Part shown: positions 1 through 11,935 of the stretch, piece by piece
Layout of the letters: every line of letters begins with the position of its first letter
How positions within the stretch are numbered: position 1 is the first letter of the stretch
Position numbers and translations under genes: made by a program
Notes under the pieces: generated by a model
What the model saw: the letters and a program-made list of their open reading frames with translations, nothing else
The model's database searches: none
Told to the model about the DNA's origin: nothing
Origin: Quillaja saponaria
Lineage: Eukaryota > Streptophyta > Magnoliopsida > Fabales > Quillajaceae
Length of the DNA: 64,000 nt
Reading direction: 5' to 3'
NCBI GenBank assembly: GCA_029379385.1
Contig: CM055611.1
Span: 5,952,001-6,016,000 of the forward strand

Positions 1-960
1 AATGATTTTCTTGTTTATCTCTTCTAACTAAGGATGAAATGTTCAGTGAGCTGAAAAGTGTAATTGAAGTAGCTTAGATACAAAGCTCATCATAAAAATA
101 TAATTGTTAAAAAAAAAACTATTGTAACAACCGTTAATTTTTAATTTCATAATGCATGTGACAAAATCCATGAAAATTGACATTTGTATGATTAAACAAA
201 AATCATTGGACGTCAGATGAACACTATTTTTTGGAATTAGTATTAAATAAAAATGACAAAAAAAAAAAATAGAAGTAAGTCTCTGAAGAATTTGTGCAAT
301 TAGGATAAATAAGAATGTGCAAGCTTTGATTATAATTAATTTAGGAAGTTAAGTAGGTAAACACAAAATAGTTGAAATAAAGCGTTGTTAGTGAAATAAA
401 TTCAATAATTCATCTAATATAATTGTTCAAAATGTACCAATCGTTGACTAAATTTTATATGAATGGATAACAATTCTCAGGTTTGGAGACTTGTGATGCA
501 AGTGTTCACATAAATTAAGATCATCAAATTATAGGGTAAAAAAAATTATTGTATGCTAGATGAACATGATTTATTTGAATTAGAACTAAAGAAATATGAC
601 AGAGGAAAACAGAAAAAAAATTCTGAAGAATTTATGAAAATTAGGACAAATAAAATTATCATAAGTCAGGAATGTAAATATTTTTGAAAGTTAAGTAAGC
701 AGATAAAATATTGTTGAACTTGAGCATCGAAAATGAATAGAGTTTCAAATATTTATCCAATGTTTAGAATTATTTTCAATTTAATACTTAATGAATAATT
801 GTGTAGAAACAAACTATAAAGAAAGGTAAAAAAAACCATCGTAAAAAAAGTATTGTCATGTCTGAAGCTCATGATACAAGTGTCTAGATCATTAAGGGCA
901 ACAATTATACGAATAACAAAAATTGTTGGATGTCATATAAGCACAACTTGTTTGCATCTT
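1..960. repeat. Diverged tandem repeat, period about 345-375 bp
   Basis: Three degenerate units can be aligned by eye. Anchors are a 'gatgaacac'-like string near 215 and 556 (a more diverged form near 932), each preceded by an 'ATTG..' stretch. Two of the units also share a 'ctgaagaattt' string (near 284 and 624). The text from about 403 to 500 recurs at 26730-26850, so the family is dispersed as well as tandem. No coding potential is seen. Function and class are unknown. Confidence 0.6.
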
Positions 961-1248
961 ATGCAAGAAGCTTGGATACATCAAGAAAAACTGCCCAAAA
1001 TGCAAGAAATGGCTTAGAAAAGGGGTATTTTCTCTTTTTTATGTATGTCATGAATCTCTTTTAGTAGATATGTCTGATAATACATGGTCGCTTAACTTTA
1101 ATTCTACTATCCATGTTGCTACTACTGACAACGCTTTTTAAATACGAGGAAGTGAAGGGAAGCATTCACAAGTAAAAGTAGTTAAAACTTTCAAACTTTT
1201 GTTACAATTTAGATTTGTTTCAGATCCTAAGAACACTTTTTTTGTTCC
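961..1248. other. Non-coding stretch, nothing recognised
   Basis: AT-rich sequence between two tandem-repeat blocks. I see no reading frame, RNA gene or terminal repeat in it. Confidence 0.5.
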
Positions 1249-2160
1249 ACCTAAATCATAATTTTTTATTCATACCCACATACAAGATTTGAATCAGTAA
1301 AAAATAACCCAAAATTAGGATTTATTAGCAACTACGTGATAAGGGGGTTGGGAAACAGTTCAAAGAAAAAAGAAAATTAAAACAAATTGGTCAAAAGGGT
1401 GTTCGATTTTTATTTTTATTTTTTTAGTTAACAAATTTGCCATTTTTTCAGATAATAGTTTCGTTATATTCTGGTTAGGGTTTTAATGCCCAGACTAGGG
1501 TTCAAAATTGATGAGCTACATGAACATTAGGGCATTAAGGTTTGTAAAATCCCAGTTTGGGATGTAAAACGTCTTTTATTTTCAATGAATCACCACCAAA
1601 TCACTTGTAACCATATGACACTTACAACCTAAATCATAATTTTTGATTCAGACCCATATGCAAGATTTTAATCAATAAAAAATAATCCAAAAGTATGGTT
1701 TATTAGCAACTATGTTACAAGGGGTTGGGAAACAGTTGAATCAAGAAAAAATTAAATTGAAACTTCAAATTGGTCAAAAGGATGTTCAGTTTTTTTAATT
1801 TCAATTCAAAATTTCACAATTTTTTCAAATAATGGTCTCTTTATAATCTGGTTAGGGTTTTAATTCCCAGACTGGGTTCAAAATCGAGAACCTACAAAAA
1901 CATTAGGACATTAAGGTTTGTAGAATCATAGTTTGGGATGCAAAAAATCTCTCATTTTCAATGAATCACCACTAAATCACATACACATTGGTGAAACTTA
2001 CATCCTAAATCATAAAATTTGATTCAGACCCACATACAATATTTCACTCAGTAAAAAATAACCAAAAATTAGGGTTTATTAGCAAATGCATGACATGGGA
2101 TTTTGAAATAGTTGAATCAATAACAAAAGAAAATTTAAACTTCAAATTGGTTAAAAGGGT
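1249..2160. repeat. Tandem repeat, about 377-bp unit, 2.4 copies
   Basis: The string 'cctaaatcata' starts units at about 1249, 1627 and 2003 (spacings 378 and 376). Each unit then carries a 'ttcagacccacata'-like stretch, a 'ttattagcaac' stretch and a 'ggttagggtttta' stretch. The third unit stops at about 2160, after 'ggttaaaagggtg', so the array is truncated. No protein is encoded. The unit resembles a satellite-like or retroelement untranslated repeat, but I cannot assign it. Confidence 0.8.
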
Positions 2161-2249
2161 GAACATACTAGAAGAGAAGCCCAAACAGCATTGAAAGATA
2201 ACAAACCAGAAAATCGTTCAATTTTAACAGCAACTCCCTCACTACAATT

Positions 2250-2254
2250 GGATC
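2250..2254. other. Target site duplication GGATC, left copy
   Basis: GGATC directly precedes the left LTR. The same five bases follow the right LTR at 6964-6968. A perfect 5-bp duplication marks both ends of the copia element. Confidence 0.9.
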
Positions 2255-2463
2255 TGTTGAATATAAGAAGAATGTATATTCAGATGATTTTCAATATACA
2301 AGAGGGAGCAGCTATTTATAGGCTAAAGTGTTTAACCTAACATAGTGATCTTAGACTAAATATCAACCAAATAAGCAATAGAAATTAGACAGAAATAAGG
2401 AAAGAAACTATAAATAAGGAAATTTGACTCACTAATTAAGTTGCCTATATTTACACTCTAACA
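2255..2463 (-). repeat. 3' LTR of the copia element (209 bp)
   Basis: It runs from TGTTGAATAT to CTCTAACA on the plus strand. It is flanked by the target duplication on the left and by the purine tract (seen as its complement) on the right. It lacks the 15-bp duplication found in the other LTR. Confidence 0.95.
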
Positions 2464-2474
2464 GTCCCCCTCAA
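2464..2474 (-). other. Polypurine tract of the copia element
   Basis: On the minus strand this reads TTGAGGGGGAC and directly abuts the 3' LTR. That is the usual plant copia PPT position and composition, and it primes plus-strand DNA synthesis. Confidence 0.9.
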
Positions 2475-2518
2475 GCTGGAGTATAAAGATTATATGTTCC
2501 AAGCTTGTTGCATAGATA

Positions 2519-5500
2519 TCACATACTAATTAATCGGTTTCCTGTCAAAGATTTTGTGAATAAGTCTGCTAACTGATCTTCTGATTTTGCATATGTAGTC
2601 TTGATTGTATTATTCATAAGCTTTTCACAAACGAAATGACAGTCAACTTCTATAAGTTTTGTTCGTTCATGAAAGACTAGATTTGATGCAATATGTAATG
2701 TAGCTTGATTATCACATACTAACTCCATAGGCGGTGAGTGCTGAAATCCAAGTTCGTCTAATAGATTTTTCAGCCAAACTAACTCAGCAGTGGTATAAGT
2801 CATGGCCCTATATTCAGATTTAGCACTGGATCTTGCAACAACAGTCTGCTTTTTACTTTTTCATGAAACAAGATTTCCACCCAGAAATATACAGTATCCT
2901 GTAGTAGATCTTCTGTCAAATTGAGAGCCTGCCCAATCAGCATCGCTATAACCTTGAACTGGAGTAGAATTATGTTTATGGACTAATGTATGACCATGAC
3001 CATGTCCTCGAACTAGAGTGTGCCCATGATTCTTATATAATAATCCCTTTCCGGGTGCAGTTTTAAAGTATCTTAGGATACAAATAATAGCATTCTAATG
3101 AGATGTTCGAGGCTGAGAAAGAAATTAGCTAACCATACTAGTTGCAAAAGCAATATCTGGTCTAGTGACTGTGAGATAATTCAGCTTACCAACAAGACGT
3201 CTATATTGCTCAGGATTAGTTAGTAGCTCCCCCTCATTTGGTACAAGTTTAGTGTTGGGATCCATAGGAGTATTTACAAGTTTGGAATCCAACATACCTA
3301 TATCACTCAAGACATCCAGACAATACTTTCTTTGAGAAAGGCAAATACCCAATTGTGATCTTGCAACCTCGATCCCTAAAAAGTATTTTAGCTGTCCTAA
3401 GTCTTTAGTTTGAAACTTAGACTGTAGGAATGATTTCAATTGTTGAATCCCATGATTATCATCATCTGTAATCACAATATCATCCACATATACAATTAAA
3501 AGAATTATACAATTAAAAACTGAGTGATCAACAGTACACCTCCGAAGGCCAAAACTAAGAACAACTTCACTGAATCTACCAAACCAAGCTCTAGGAGATT
3601 GCTTTAAGCCATATAAAGACTTTTTCAATCGACACACCATACCGGACTTCCCCTGAGCAACAAAACCATGTGGTTGCTCTATAAAGACTGCTTCATCAAG
3701 GTCACCATGTAAGAAAGCATTTTTAATGTCCAATTGATAGAGTGGCCAATCAAAAATAGCAGCTAGAGATATAAATACCCTGACAAATGTAATTTTAGCT
3801 ACGAGAGAGAAAGTTTCTGAATAATCCACACTATAGACCTGAGTGTAGCCTTTTGCTACCAATCTAGCCTTTAAGCGATCAACAGAACCATCAGGATGAA
3901 TTTTTACGGATGTATACCCATTTATAGCCAACAGTGGATTTTCTAGAAGGTAAAGAGACCAGTTCCCAAGTACCCTTAGTATGTAAGCCGTTCATTTCAT
4001 CAATCATGGCTTGCCACCACCCGAGATGAGCAAGAGCATCACTAGTGGACTTTGGAATAGAAATAGAAGACAAAGAGGAGACAAATGCATAATAGGGTGA
4101 AGATAAACGATGATAAATCAAAAAAGTATAAATAGGATAAGGATTACGAGTTGAACGAGTACCTCTTCGTAAAATAGGTGGTGAAGCAGGATCCGAGGCA
4201 CGGGAAGGTGTTGGGACAAAAGGTGAGTCATCAGGTACATCGACAGTGTCTGTTGGAAGATCAGGTAGTGGTGTAGATGATACACAGTCATTTAGTCCAA
4301 TATAAGGAACTGGAAGAGCCTTAGAGATAGAAGGTGACTCGGGAATAGTCGAGGGAAAGAATGAAGATTCCTCAAAAAATGTAACATCAGCGAAGATAAA
4401 GTAACGATTCTTATCTGGACAGTAACATTTATACCCTTTTTGAAGGCGAGAATAACCCAAGAAGATGCACTTAAATGATTTGGAAGAGAGTTTATCATGT
4501 CCAGGTGTTAGATCATGAACAAAACAAATGCAACCAAAGATACGAAGAGGAAGTGAATATAAAGGATGATTAGGAAAGATGATAGACTATGGAATTTTGT
4601 TATGCAATGTAGAAGATGGCATGCGATTAATAAGATAGCATGCAGTAAGTACAGCATCACCCCAAAACCAAAGTGGAACATGACCATGAAGTAATAGAGT
4701 GTGAGTTGTTTCAATTAAATGTCTGTTTTTGCGCTCAGCAACTCCATTTTGTTGAGGAGTGTGAGGACAAGATGATTGATGCAGCATATCTTGAGATGTC
4801 ATAAAGTGCTGAAATGATGTAGAAAAATACGAATAGAAACACCAAATTGTGTTTTAATTCACGTGCATTGTCACTACGCAAAATACGAATAGAAACACCA
4901 AATTGTGTTTTAATTTTAGCACAAAACTGTTGGAATATAGAAAATAACTCAGAACGATTTTTCATTAAAAATAACCACGTGCAACGAGAATAGTCATCAA
5001 TAAAAGTTACAAAATACTGAAATCCCAAAGATGAACTAACATGACTAGGACCCCAAACATCAGTATGAATAAGATGAAAGGGAGACTCTGCTATAAATGA
5101 CTATGCTTTGGAAACGAAACATGTGTGTGCTTGCCAAGCTGACAAGACTCACAATTTAAAGATGACATATATGACAAATGAAGAACCATCTTTTGAAGCT
5201 TGGATAGACTAGGATGACCCAACCGATTGTGAATGAGAATAGGTGACACATCTGTAGCGCAAGACACTAAAGATGTAGGTAGTGTGGTAAGATGGTAGAG
5301 GCCATGTGACTCATGTCCTGTGCCAATCGTTCGTCCCTTACGTCGGTCATGTATAGTAAAGGAATCATCAATGAAAGTGACAAAACAATTGACAGAACGA
5401 GTCAATTGACTAATAGAAATCAGACTAAATGAACATTCAGGGACATAAAGTACAGTCTCTAAAGGCAAAAAAGATAATGGTGTAGCTTGACCTATACCTT

Positions 5501-6579
5501 TAACAATGGTTGTGGAACCATTAGCTATAGTGACAATGGAAAGTGATGATGGGATTACTAATACTAGAAAATAGTTTGGGATTACCAGATATGTGATCAG
5601 AGGCACCAGAATCAAGAATCCAAGTGTCATAAGAGGTCTGAGAGAGGCAAGCGACAGAATTACCATGAGAAGATTACTGAGTAGCTTAATACTGTAGGAA
5701 CTTATCATATTCAGTAGCTGATAATGAGACATTAAGAGATTTGTCTTTAGATGGTGAAACTTCAAATGAATTGGCTGATTGAACAATATTAGTTGTAGTA
5801 CCCAGATAACCAATCAATTGGTAACATTTTTCCCTGATATGACCAATCCTGTTACAATGAGTGCACTGGGGACGTCCACGACCCTGACCTCCTCGACCAC
5901 GACCTCCGCGAGTACTAGAGTGAGAGATCAATACTGAAGAATCAGGAGATGGATTCTTAACATGTGTTACTATCGGAGATGAGATACGTAACAACCGATC
6001 AAACACTTCTTCCATGGAAGGAATAGTAAGACTAGCTAATATCTGATGGTGAACTAGATCAAGATCAGCTCGAAGGCCATATAGAGTGAGAATCGTGAAT
6101 AGCTTGTCCCTTTGTGCCTCTTGGTCAGGCAGATCAGTGGTAAGAGGTAATATTTCAGCAAATTCAGTTTTGACATTCTGAATCTTGCCCAAATAGGTGG
6201 ACATATCCTGATCAGCCTGCTTTAGATTCAACAGATTAGAAACCACAGTGTAAAAATGTTGGATATCATTAGTGTATAAACTTCTGGCCCGTTTCCATAA
6301 TTCAAAACATGTCTTATATGCCCGGAAAATCTACAATATAGAAGGTTCAAAGGATGCACAGAGTAAACTGCATAATTGGGCATCGATCTTTTTCCAATTG
6401 AGTTGTTCAGGGGTTGGAATATCAACCAATGATTTCATGAGATGATTTTCATATCCCTGTCCCAGAAACCATAACTCAATAGATGCAGCCTAAGACAAAT
6501 AATTAGATCCATTCAATTTCTCAGTAGTAATAACAGGGGATCCAGAAAACACAGAGGTAAAAGTACTAGGTTTTGACAT
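2519..6579 (-). pseudogene. Copia gag-pol polyprotein, multiply broken
   Basis: The reading frame opens with ATG at 6579-6577. Domains in order: Gag with an in-frame TAG at codon 30 (6492-6490); a CCHC zinc knuckle (CTHCNRIGHIREKC) near 5830-5880; protease, whose DSGASDH motif survives only in a shifted frame near 5590; GAG-pre-integrase and integrase core (5300-4590); integrase C-terminal part with the YKCYCP-like region (about 4430); reverse transcriptase at 3931-3125 with the YVDD catalytic motif; and RNase H ending near 2519. A 56-bp direct duplication at 4824-4915 disrupts the integrase core, and a frameshift near 3930 separates integrase from RT. The RT block is 268 residues without a stop, the best-preserved part. 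The family copies itself by reverse transcription into a new genomic site. This copy cannot make an intact polyprotein. Confidence 0.92.
4824..4915. repeat. 36-bp direct duplication at 56-bp spacing inside integrase
   Basis: The same 36 bases occur at 4824-4859 and 4880-4915. The second copy lies in the normal integrase reading frame (minus strand). The first breaks continuity between the RSDNAREL motif and the downstream PQQNGVAERKNR motif. It looks like a short tandem duplication followed by drift, acquired after insertion or in the lineage. Confidence 0.85.
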
Positions 6580-6727
6580 ACCGATGAACAATACCCAATG
6601 AATAATAATCGTACTACTGGAATGAAACGCAGTAATAGAGAGACATGCTGAAATGAAACGCAGCAATAGAGAGACATGCTGGAAAGAAACACAGCGAAAA
6701 ATAAAAATTAGGGTTTTTTCTCCCTAA

Positions 6728-6739
6728 GCTCTAATACCA
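6728..6739 (-). other. Primer binding site (tRNA-iMet)
   Basis: The minus strand reads TGGTATTAGAGC, directly after the 5' LTR. This is one base from TGGTATCAGAGC, the complement of the 3' end of plant initiator tRNA-Met. It fixes the element's orientation. Confidence 0.92.
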
Positions 6740-6963
6740 TGTTGAATATAAGAATAATGTATATTCAGATGATTTTCAATATACAAGAGGGAGCCTCTAT
6801 TTATAGGCTAAAGTGTTTAACCTAACATAGTGAACCTAGACTAAAAATCAACCAAATACGCAATAGAAATAACACAGAAATAAGGAAAGTATAAATAAGG
6901 AAAGAAACTATAAATGAGGAAATTTGACTCACTAATTAAGCTGCCTATATTTACACTCTAACA
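6740..6963 (-). repeat. 5' LTR of the copia element (224 bp)
   Basis: It has the same ends as the 209-bp LTR. The extra 15 bp come from a tandem duplication around 6886-6900. It ends at 6963 and is followed by GGATC. Confidence 0.95.
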
Positions 6964-7165
6964 GGATCTATGAAACCTAGTCCTAGTTCCTTCTTTATCT
7001 TTGCAACTCCCTCGCTACAATTGGATCTATGAAACCTGGTACTAGTTCCTTTTTTATCTTTGTCTTCTGTTTTTGAAAACGAACCAGAAGATCATTTGAT
7101 TTTAACCGCAACTCATCACCACTGGTTGGATCAAGAAAACCCAGTCCTAGTTCCTTATTTCCCTG
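6964..7165. repeat. 59-bp minisatellite into which the copia element jumped
   Basis: Units start with GGATCTATGAAACCT at 6964 and 7023, with a diverged third unit near 7125 (GGATCAAGAAAACCC). The end of the preceding unit is found left of the element at 2230-2254. The insertion therefore split one unit, and the target duplication lies at the unit start. No gene is seen here. Confidence 0.8.
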
Positions 7166-7272
7166 TCTTTCTTAATTTTCCATTTATCTCTTTTGTTTCC
7201 TTTTCTCTTTCTTTTCAAAACAACGATATATATCTCTCAGAGTTCAGATATAATGAAAAGGTGTTCAGTTAG

Positions 7273-7369
7273 GCAATCGATTTATCCCAGTACTATTTTA
7301 TGAAAAGGGAACAAAATATAATAAAGCCAATAAAGTTAAGCAATCGATTTATCCCAGTACTATTTTATA
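7273..7369. repeat. Direct repeat, 30 bp at 67-bp spacing
   Basis: A 30-base string that starts GCAATCGATTTATCCC occurs at 7273-7302 and 7340-7369. It lies between the minisatellite and the first TGTCACA repeat. No other signal is seen between 7170 and 7407. Confidence 0.8.
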
Positions 7370-7407
7370 GATAAAGTTGCAGTGCCATATGTTACCTCCA
7401 TGAAAGA

Positions 7408-10251
7408 TGTCACACCCCACACAGAGACATAACTAGCTGGAGGAATGGGTAACCAAACCTCCATAACCCTGACTTCAAAATAAAGAAACAAATACAACTA
7501 TTGATTAAACTAAAAGATAAAAGTAAAATTTAGAAAACTCAAGTTAACTACAAATGTTTAATTATTGAAATATATAACAATTTACTAAAAGTTTTGGCAG
7601 AGGTTCCCTGTAAACTGGAACATGCCCAAATACAAACATATAATCTCTAGTTACATTCAACTAGGTAATAATAGGAACAATATAACCAAGGAGCTCTGCT
7701 CTGATTTTCATTACAATAATAAATAACTAGACTATTACATAACACAAAACCAGACACCCCAAAGTTTTAATGTGATTATAAACTGTCATCCTTGACTTCA
7801 AGTATGAGATTCCAAAGAAATACCTAGCTACCCGTTATCGGCAAGCCATGAACTTATCAATGATGTGTATTGAAATCCTGGTTTTTAAAAAATATAAAGA
7901 AGCAGTGAGTCCAACAGACTTTGAAACTTACGTAAAAGGTACAAGTATCACTCAACACATAGATATAATATATAGGCTAGCTAATATTAACATAAGATGA
8001 ATTTCAAACAATTGAGTGTTTCACGTATGCAATTATGGCAAACATAAAATTAAAAAAGCATAGTTCAAGTAATACACCATACAATCAAATCAAATCAATC
8101 AAAACACTCAAAGCACACAAAGGGCCAATAGAGAACTCAATCTTGCACACCAATATCTCCCATCAGGCAATATTGCATCCGCATATCAAAACAAAATTAT
8201 ATACAGAATCACTGAAATCTTCATACCTCTTCCCAAATCCACCCACCGGGACTGAGTTATTTAAATATTTTTAATCATATATCAAATTATCAAATCAAAA
8301 CATCCTAGGTATACCCAGATTCTATTTCATAAATAAAAATTTTTATTAGTTTTTATCAAGCACAAACAAAGTCACAAGTCAAACGCAATTCAATTAACTC
8401 AATTAAACTCCACGCATGCTTATGTTTCTATATAAACATATCTATTCAAATATACATAAAAAATACACATATTAATATAGCATCCAAAAGGTAGAATTTA
8501 TTCACTCACCCTAATCGATATTTCTCGTCACTTCATCTTGCGTTCACATGCGTCGTTGACTCAACAACACTTTCCGGAATTGCAATTAAATTTTCTAAGT
8601 ATCACTTAGTTTTTTCAATTTTATAGATTATAACCTTTTAATTATGAAAATTTATGGATACTAAGTTTTATGCGTATATATTTAAAGTTAACTCCTCTTA
8701 GACATTTTCACAGCTATCTTGGAAAAATGTTTGTTTTCAACTTACTTAACCAACTTTAACAAAACGAAATACAAACATTATTTTTAGGAAGTTAGCTATC
8801 TTTATTATTTAGAAACTTCTCCTAAAATTAGTCTTGTACCCACTCCAACTCTCATATGAACATAAAAAGAGCACTTGCACAATTTCTAGCTTGCCACTTC
8901 CAAATTTCAATGTTTATAGAATTTTCATACTTGAGAATTAAATTATGAAAAATTTTCAGTCTAACTTATCAATATTTTAGGAACAATTCATATTTATCAC
9001 TATACTCCTAATTCATCCTTTAAATCCCTCCAAAACCAATTACACCAAAACAAGTTCAAACAGAACCTGAAAATCACAACCATGACTTCCAACTCCTCTA
9101 AAATATACATAACATAGAATTAAAACCTGAAAAGATGCATATTTGTCCTTTATTATGTTAGGAACAGTTCTTATTCAGAGGTCGTAAACTAATTCAAACC
9201 ACAATCTCCAATAAAGTCCTCCAGACTAAATGAAGCTCATCCAAAATCCTGCACAAACCCAGTCATTGTCCAATAGCTCTATCTATTAATATACTTTGAA
9301 TTAAGTTATGAAACTATGAAACTTTCCAGATATCATACAAAGACAATAAGCTGACACTTCTTCTTTAGAACTCCCTAAATTAATTCAGCCTGAAAAATAA
9401 CCAAAATACAAGATTTTCTAACCCATAAAGTCTACCTCTGCTTCCCTTCATTTACCACTCAACCCACATTTCCATCACTCTACCTTCAACTAATCACCCT
9501 TTGTTCATACTCACTACTCAATTTCATTGAATCCTTAAATCACCACCTTAATCAACTGTTCTTTACCCTTTATTCTTAGGCTTCTTATTCAAATTCAATT
9601 AATCCCTAACCACAAAGATTTGAATATACCAAGTTTTACTCATTACATTACAATTAATTTCTTCTAAACATTTTATCAAACATCTTGAGTGCATAAATTC
9701 CTACCATTGATTTTTGTGTGTGTGTGTATGTATATATATACACCAATAATTCAACATGCATCCTCAAATTTCAATCTTATTCATATTCCAACTTGCATTT
9801 AAATTAAACTAACTACCAATATTCATTAAACTTGAATTAAACTATAGTCATTTCAACTTAGTTCAACTCCACAATTTATCTTTTTCCAATTATCAACTAA
9901 CCTCCTATATGCTCATTGTCCCTAACTTAAGAAAAACCACTACCTTAATTGAATGAAAGACATAGAACCATTAATAGAAGATGGTGGCAGCTATATCGCA
10001 TAGATTACCATGTTACAAGTTACAGCTCAAGACAAAGAGGTGGTTGTCCTTGGTGGTGTTGCCATGAGCCAAATATTTGTGCATTAGTTAGCAAGGGAAC
10101 TATCAATTTCACCTTTTCAAACAATATAAGAATCAATCATCCATAGGATTGACATTCAAGAAATGGAATTCAAATGCAACAAAAATTGGAGTGACTATTG
10201 TAGCAACTTAAATACCTTGCTATTGTGCTCTAAAGTCTTACTATATATCTC
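7408..10251 (-). mobile_element. Long LTR-like repeat, copy A (probable gypsy solo LTR)
   Basis: On the plus strand it starts TGTCACACCCC, has 'gcagaggttccct' near 7598, a 'tcaccctaatcgat' region near 8510 and a (TG)n(TA)n tract near 9715-9740. The same landmarks in the same order occur at 10252 onward, and the first ones also at 18852 and 20126. At 20126 the equivalent edge is followed, on the minus strand, by a tRNA-Met-like PBS and a gypsy gag. That is why I read the family as Ty3/gypsy LTRs lying on the minus strand. Next to copy A there is neither PBS nor gag, so it may be a solo LTR. The right edge is placed where copy B starts and is not proven. Confidence 0.6.
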
Positions 10252-11460
10252 TGTCACATCCCACACGGGGGTATGACTAGCCGAAAGAATAAATAACCAA
10301 ACTTCTGTAGCCCTGACTTTACCATAACTGAACACATATGATTCTTAATAAATTAGATTTAAAACCAAGAAAAATTTATTGAATTAAATTAAAAACATAG
10401 ACTTGTTATTGAACATATGATATTTATTGAAAATTTCAGTAGAGGTTCCCTGCAAAGTAGAACATACCATATTATAGATAACATACACTCCTATTTTTAC
10501 ATAACAACAACAACAAAGACAACAAGGGAGCTTTGCTTTGTCCACATAAAAAAAAAATCAATTAAACACCAAGTCTCAAAACTCAAACTTCACAAACTAA
10601 GTGCTAACATGATTGCAAATTTTTCATCCCATGGCTTCAAGTAGGTGATCTGAAAAGAATATTGTGCTGCCAATCTCTCAGTAAGTATATTATCGGTTGT
10701 TGATATTCATTGAGTTCATGTTACTTAAAAAAAATCACAACAGAAGATTGGTAAGTCCTACGGAGTGGAAAATCGTACCAAAAAGTTTTAGCATCAATCG
10801 TAACATAAAGAACACATATCAATTAATTAATCTCATGTAACCATATTCATATCCTGATTCAACGATATACGTACATACATATACTTATCATAGAATCATA
10901 ATTCACATAATTCATAGTAAAGACAAATCAATTGAAGTATTTAGAATTCAAGATTCAAACAAAGTAATCATACCACTCAAAGCATACAAAAGGCGAACCG
11001 AGTAACTCAGTCTTGCATAATAAATATCTCCCCCACCAGGCATTTACGCTTCTGTACAATAAGTTTTTCTTCGTACACAATTCATCCCATCGGGGCTGAA
11101 CACTCAATTCTTTGTAAAATACTTATCAAATTTAGAATATCTTAGAATATCAAAGCAGAATATCCTAAGTGCACCTAGATTTCAATTCTAAAAATAAAAT
11201 TATCTGGAAGAAAAATTCACTTCATTGGCCTTTATCAACCACAAACAATTTCAAACATTAAACATAATTCAAATAACTAAATGAAACACTTCACATGCTT
11301 ATTTTTTTTCCATGTAACACATTTATTCAAATACACATACAATTACACATAATAATCGAGCAACTAAAGAGCACACAATCCACTCACAATTTATCAATAT
11401 TGCTTGTCACCTCATCTTACATTAACGTGCATCGTTAACTCAACAACATTTTTTTCCAGA
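10252..11460 (-). mobile_element. Long LTR-like repeat, copy B, left part
   Basis: It starts TGTCACATCC, carries the 'agaggttccctg' landmark near 10440, and follows copy A base for base in outline up to 'caacaacatttttttcc'. There it is cut by the CACTA transposon. Its continuation is at 24755. No coding frame is seen. Confidence 0.7.
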
Positions 11461-11935
11461 CACTACTAGAAAAAAACAATTTAGCAATGGATTTTAGTAA
11501 TGGATTAATTATGTCACAGTTCTGTCACTATATAGCAAAAGATTTGTGATAGATATAATATATCGCTATATAGCAATGGAATTTTGATGGATTACAATTA
11601 TGTCGCTAAGTTAATAAGAAAATACTAATTTGGTGCGAAAATTAATGGCAGCGTAATTATTGCGACATATTAGGGACGGATTTTCTATTGCAAATCCGTC
11701 ACTAACATTAGTGAGAGAGTAGTGATGGAAATTATGTCCCTCTATATCATATTTTATTACATATTTTTTTTATTTTAGTTTGTGATAGATTTGCGACAAA
11801 AAAATTTTGTCACTAATTTAAAACTTTTGCATTTGCTACAGATTTGCAACACAATTTTCCATTGCTAAAAAATAATAATTTTGAAATGGGATTTGCGATG
11901 GAAAATCTGTCACTAATCAAAATACTGCATTTGCC
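11461..11935 (+). repeat. CACTA left TIR and subterminal repeat array
   Basis: After the TIR come many short, imperfect, direct and inverted copies of a motif like 'tttgcgacag' or 'gatttgtgacg' (near 11537, 11660, 11690, 11784, 11833, 11893). In this transposon class such motifs bind the TNPA protein. The same motif fills the opposite end, at 24260-24735. Confidence 0.85.

Larger units (their letters stand above)
2255..6963 (-). mobile_element. Full-length, degenerate Ty1/copia retrotransposon
   Basis: The element is 4709 bp with two LTRs that begin TGTT and end AACA, a 5-bp target duplication (GGATC), a PBS complementary to initiator tRNA-Met, and a PPT. It reads right to left, so the 5' LTR is at 6740-6963 and the 3' LTR at 2255-2463. 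By eye the LTRs differ at about 11 of 209 aligned bases (about 5%), plus one 15-bp tandem duplication (GGAAAGTATAAATAA) present only in the 5' LTR. The gag-pol frame has several stops and frameshifts, so the copy is not autonomous. Domain order PR-INT-RT-RH defines Ty1/copia. I do not assign a lineage. Confidence 0.95.

Noticed and set aside
7060..7272. Stop-free frame of 70 codons starting MSSVFENEPED
   Set aside because: It lies over the 59-bp minisatellite and shows no family features. No promoter or codon bias supports it.
8035..8274. 79-codon plus-strand frame
   Set aside because: It lies inside LTR-like copy A on the opposite strand to the element and has no recognisable motif.
9710..9741. 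(TG)n(TA)n tract as a separate microsatellite locus
   Set aside because: The same tract is at the homologous place in copy B (25831-25857), so it is an internal part of the LTR-like repeat.
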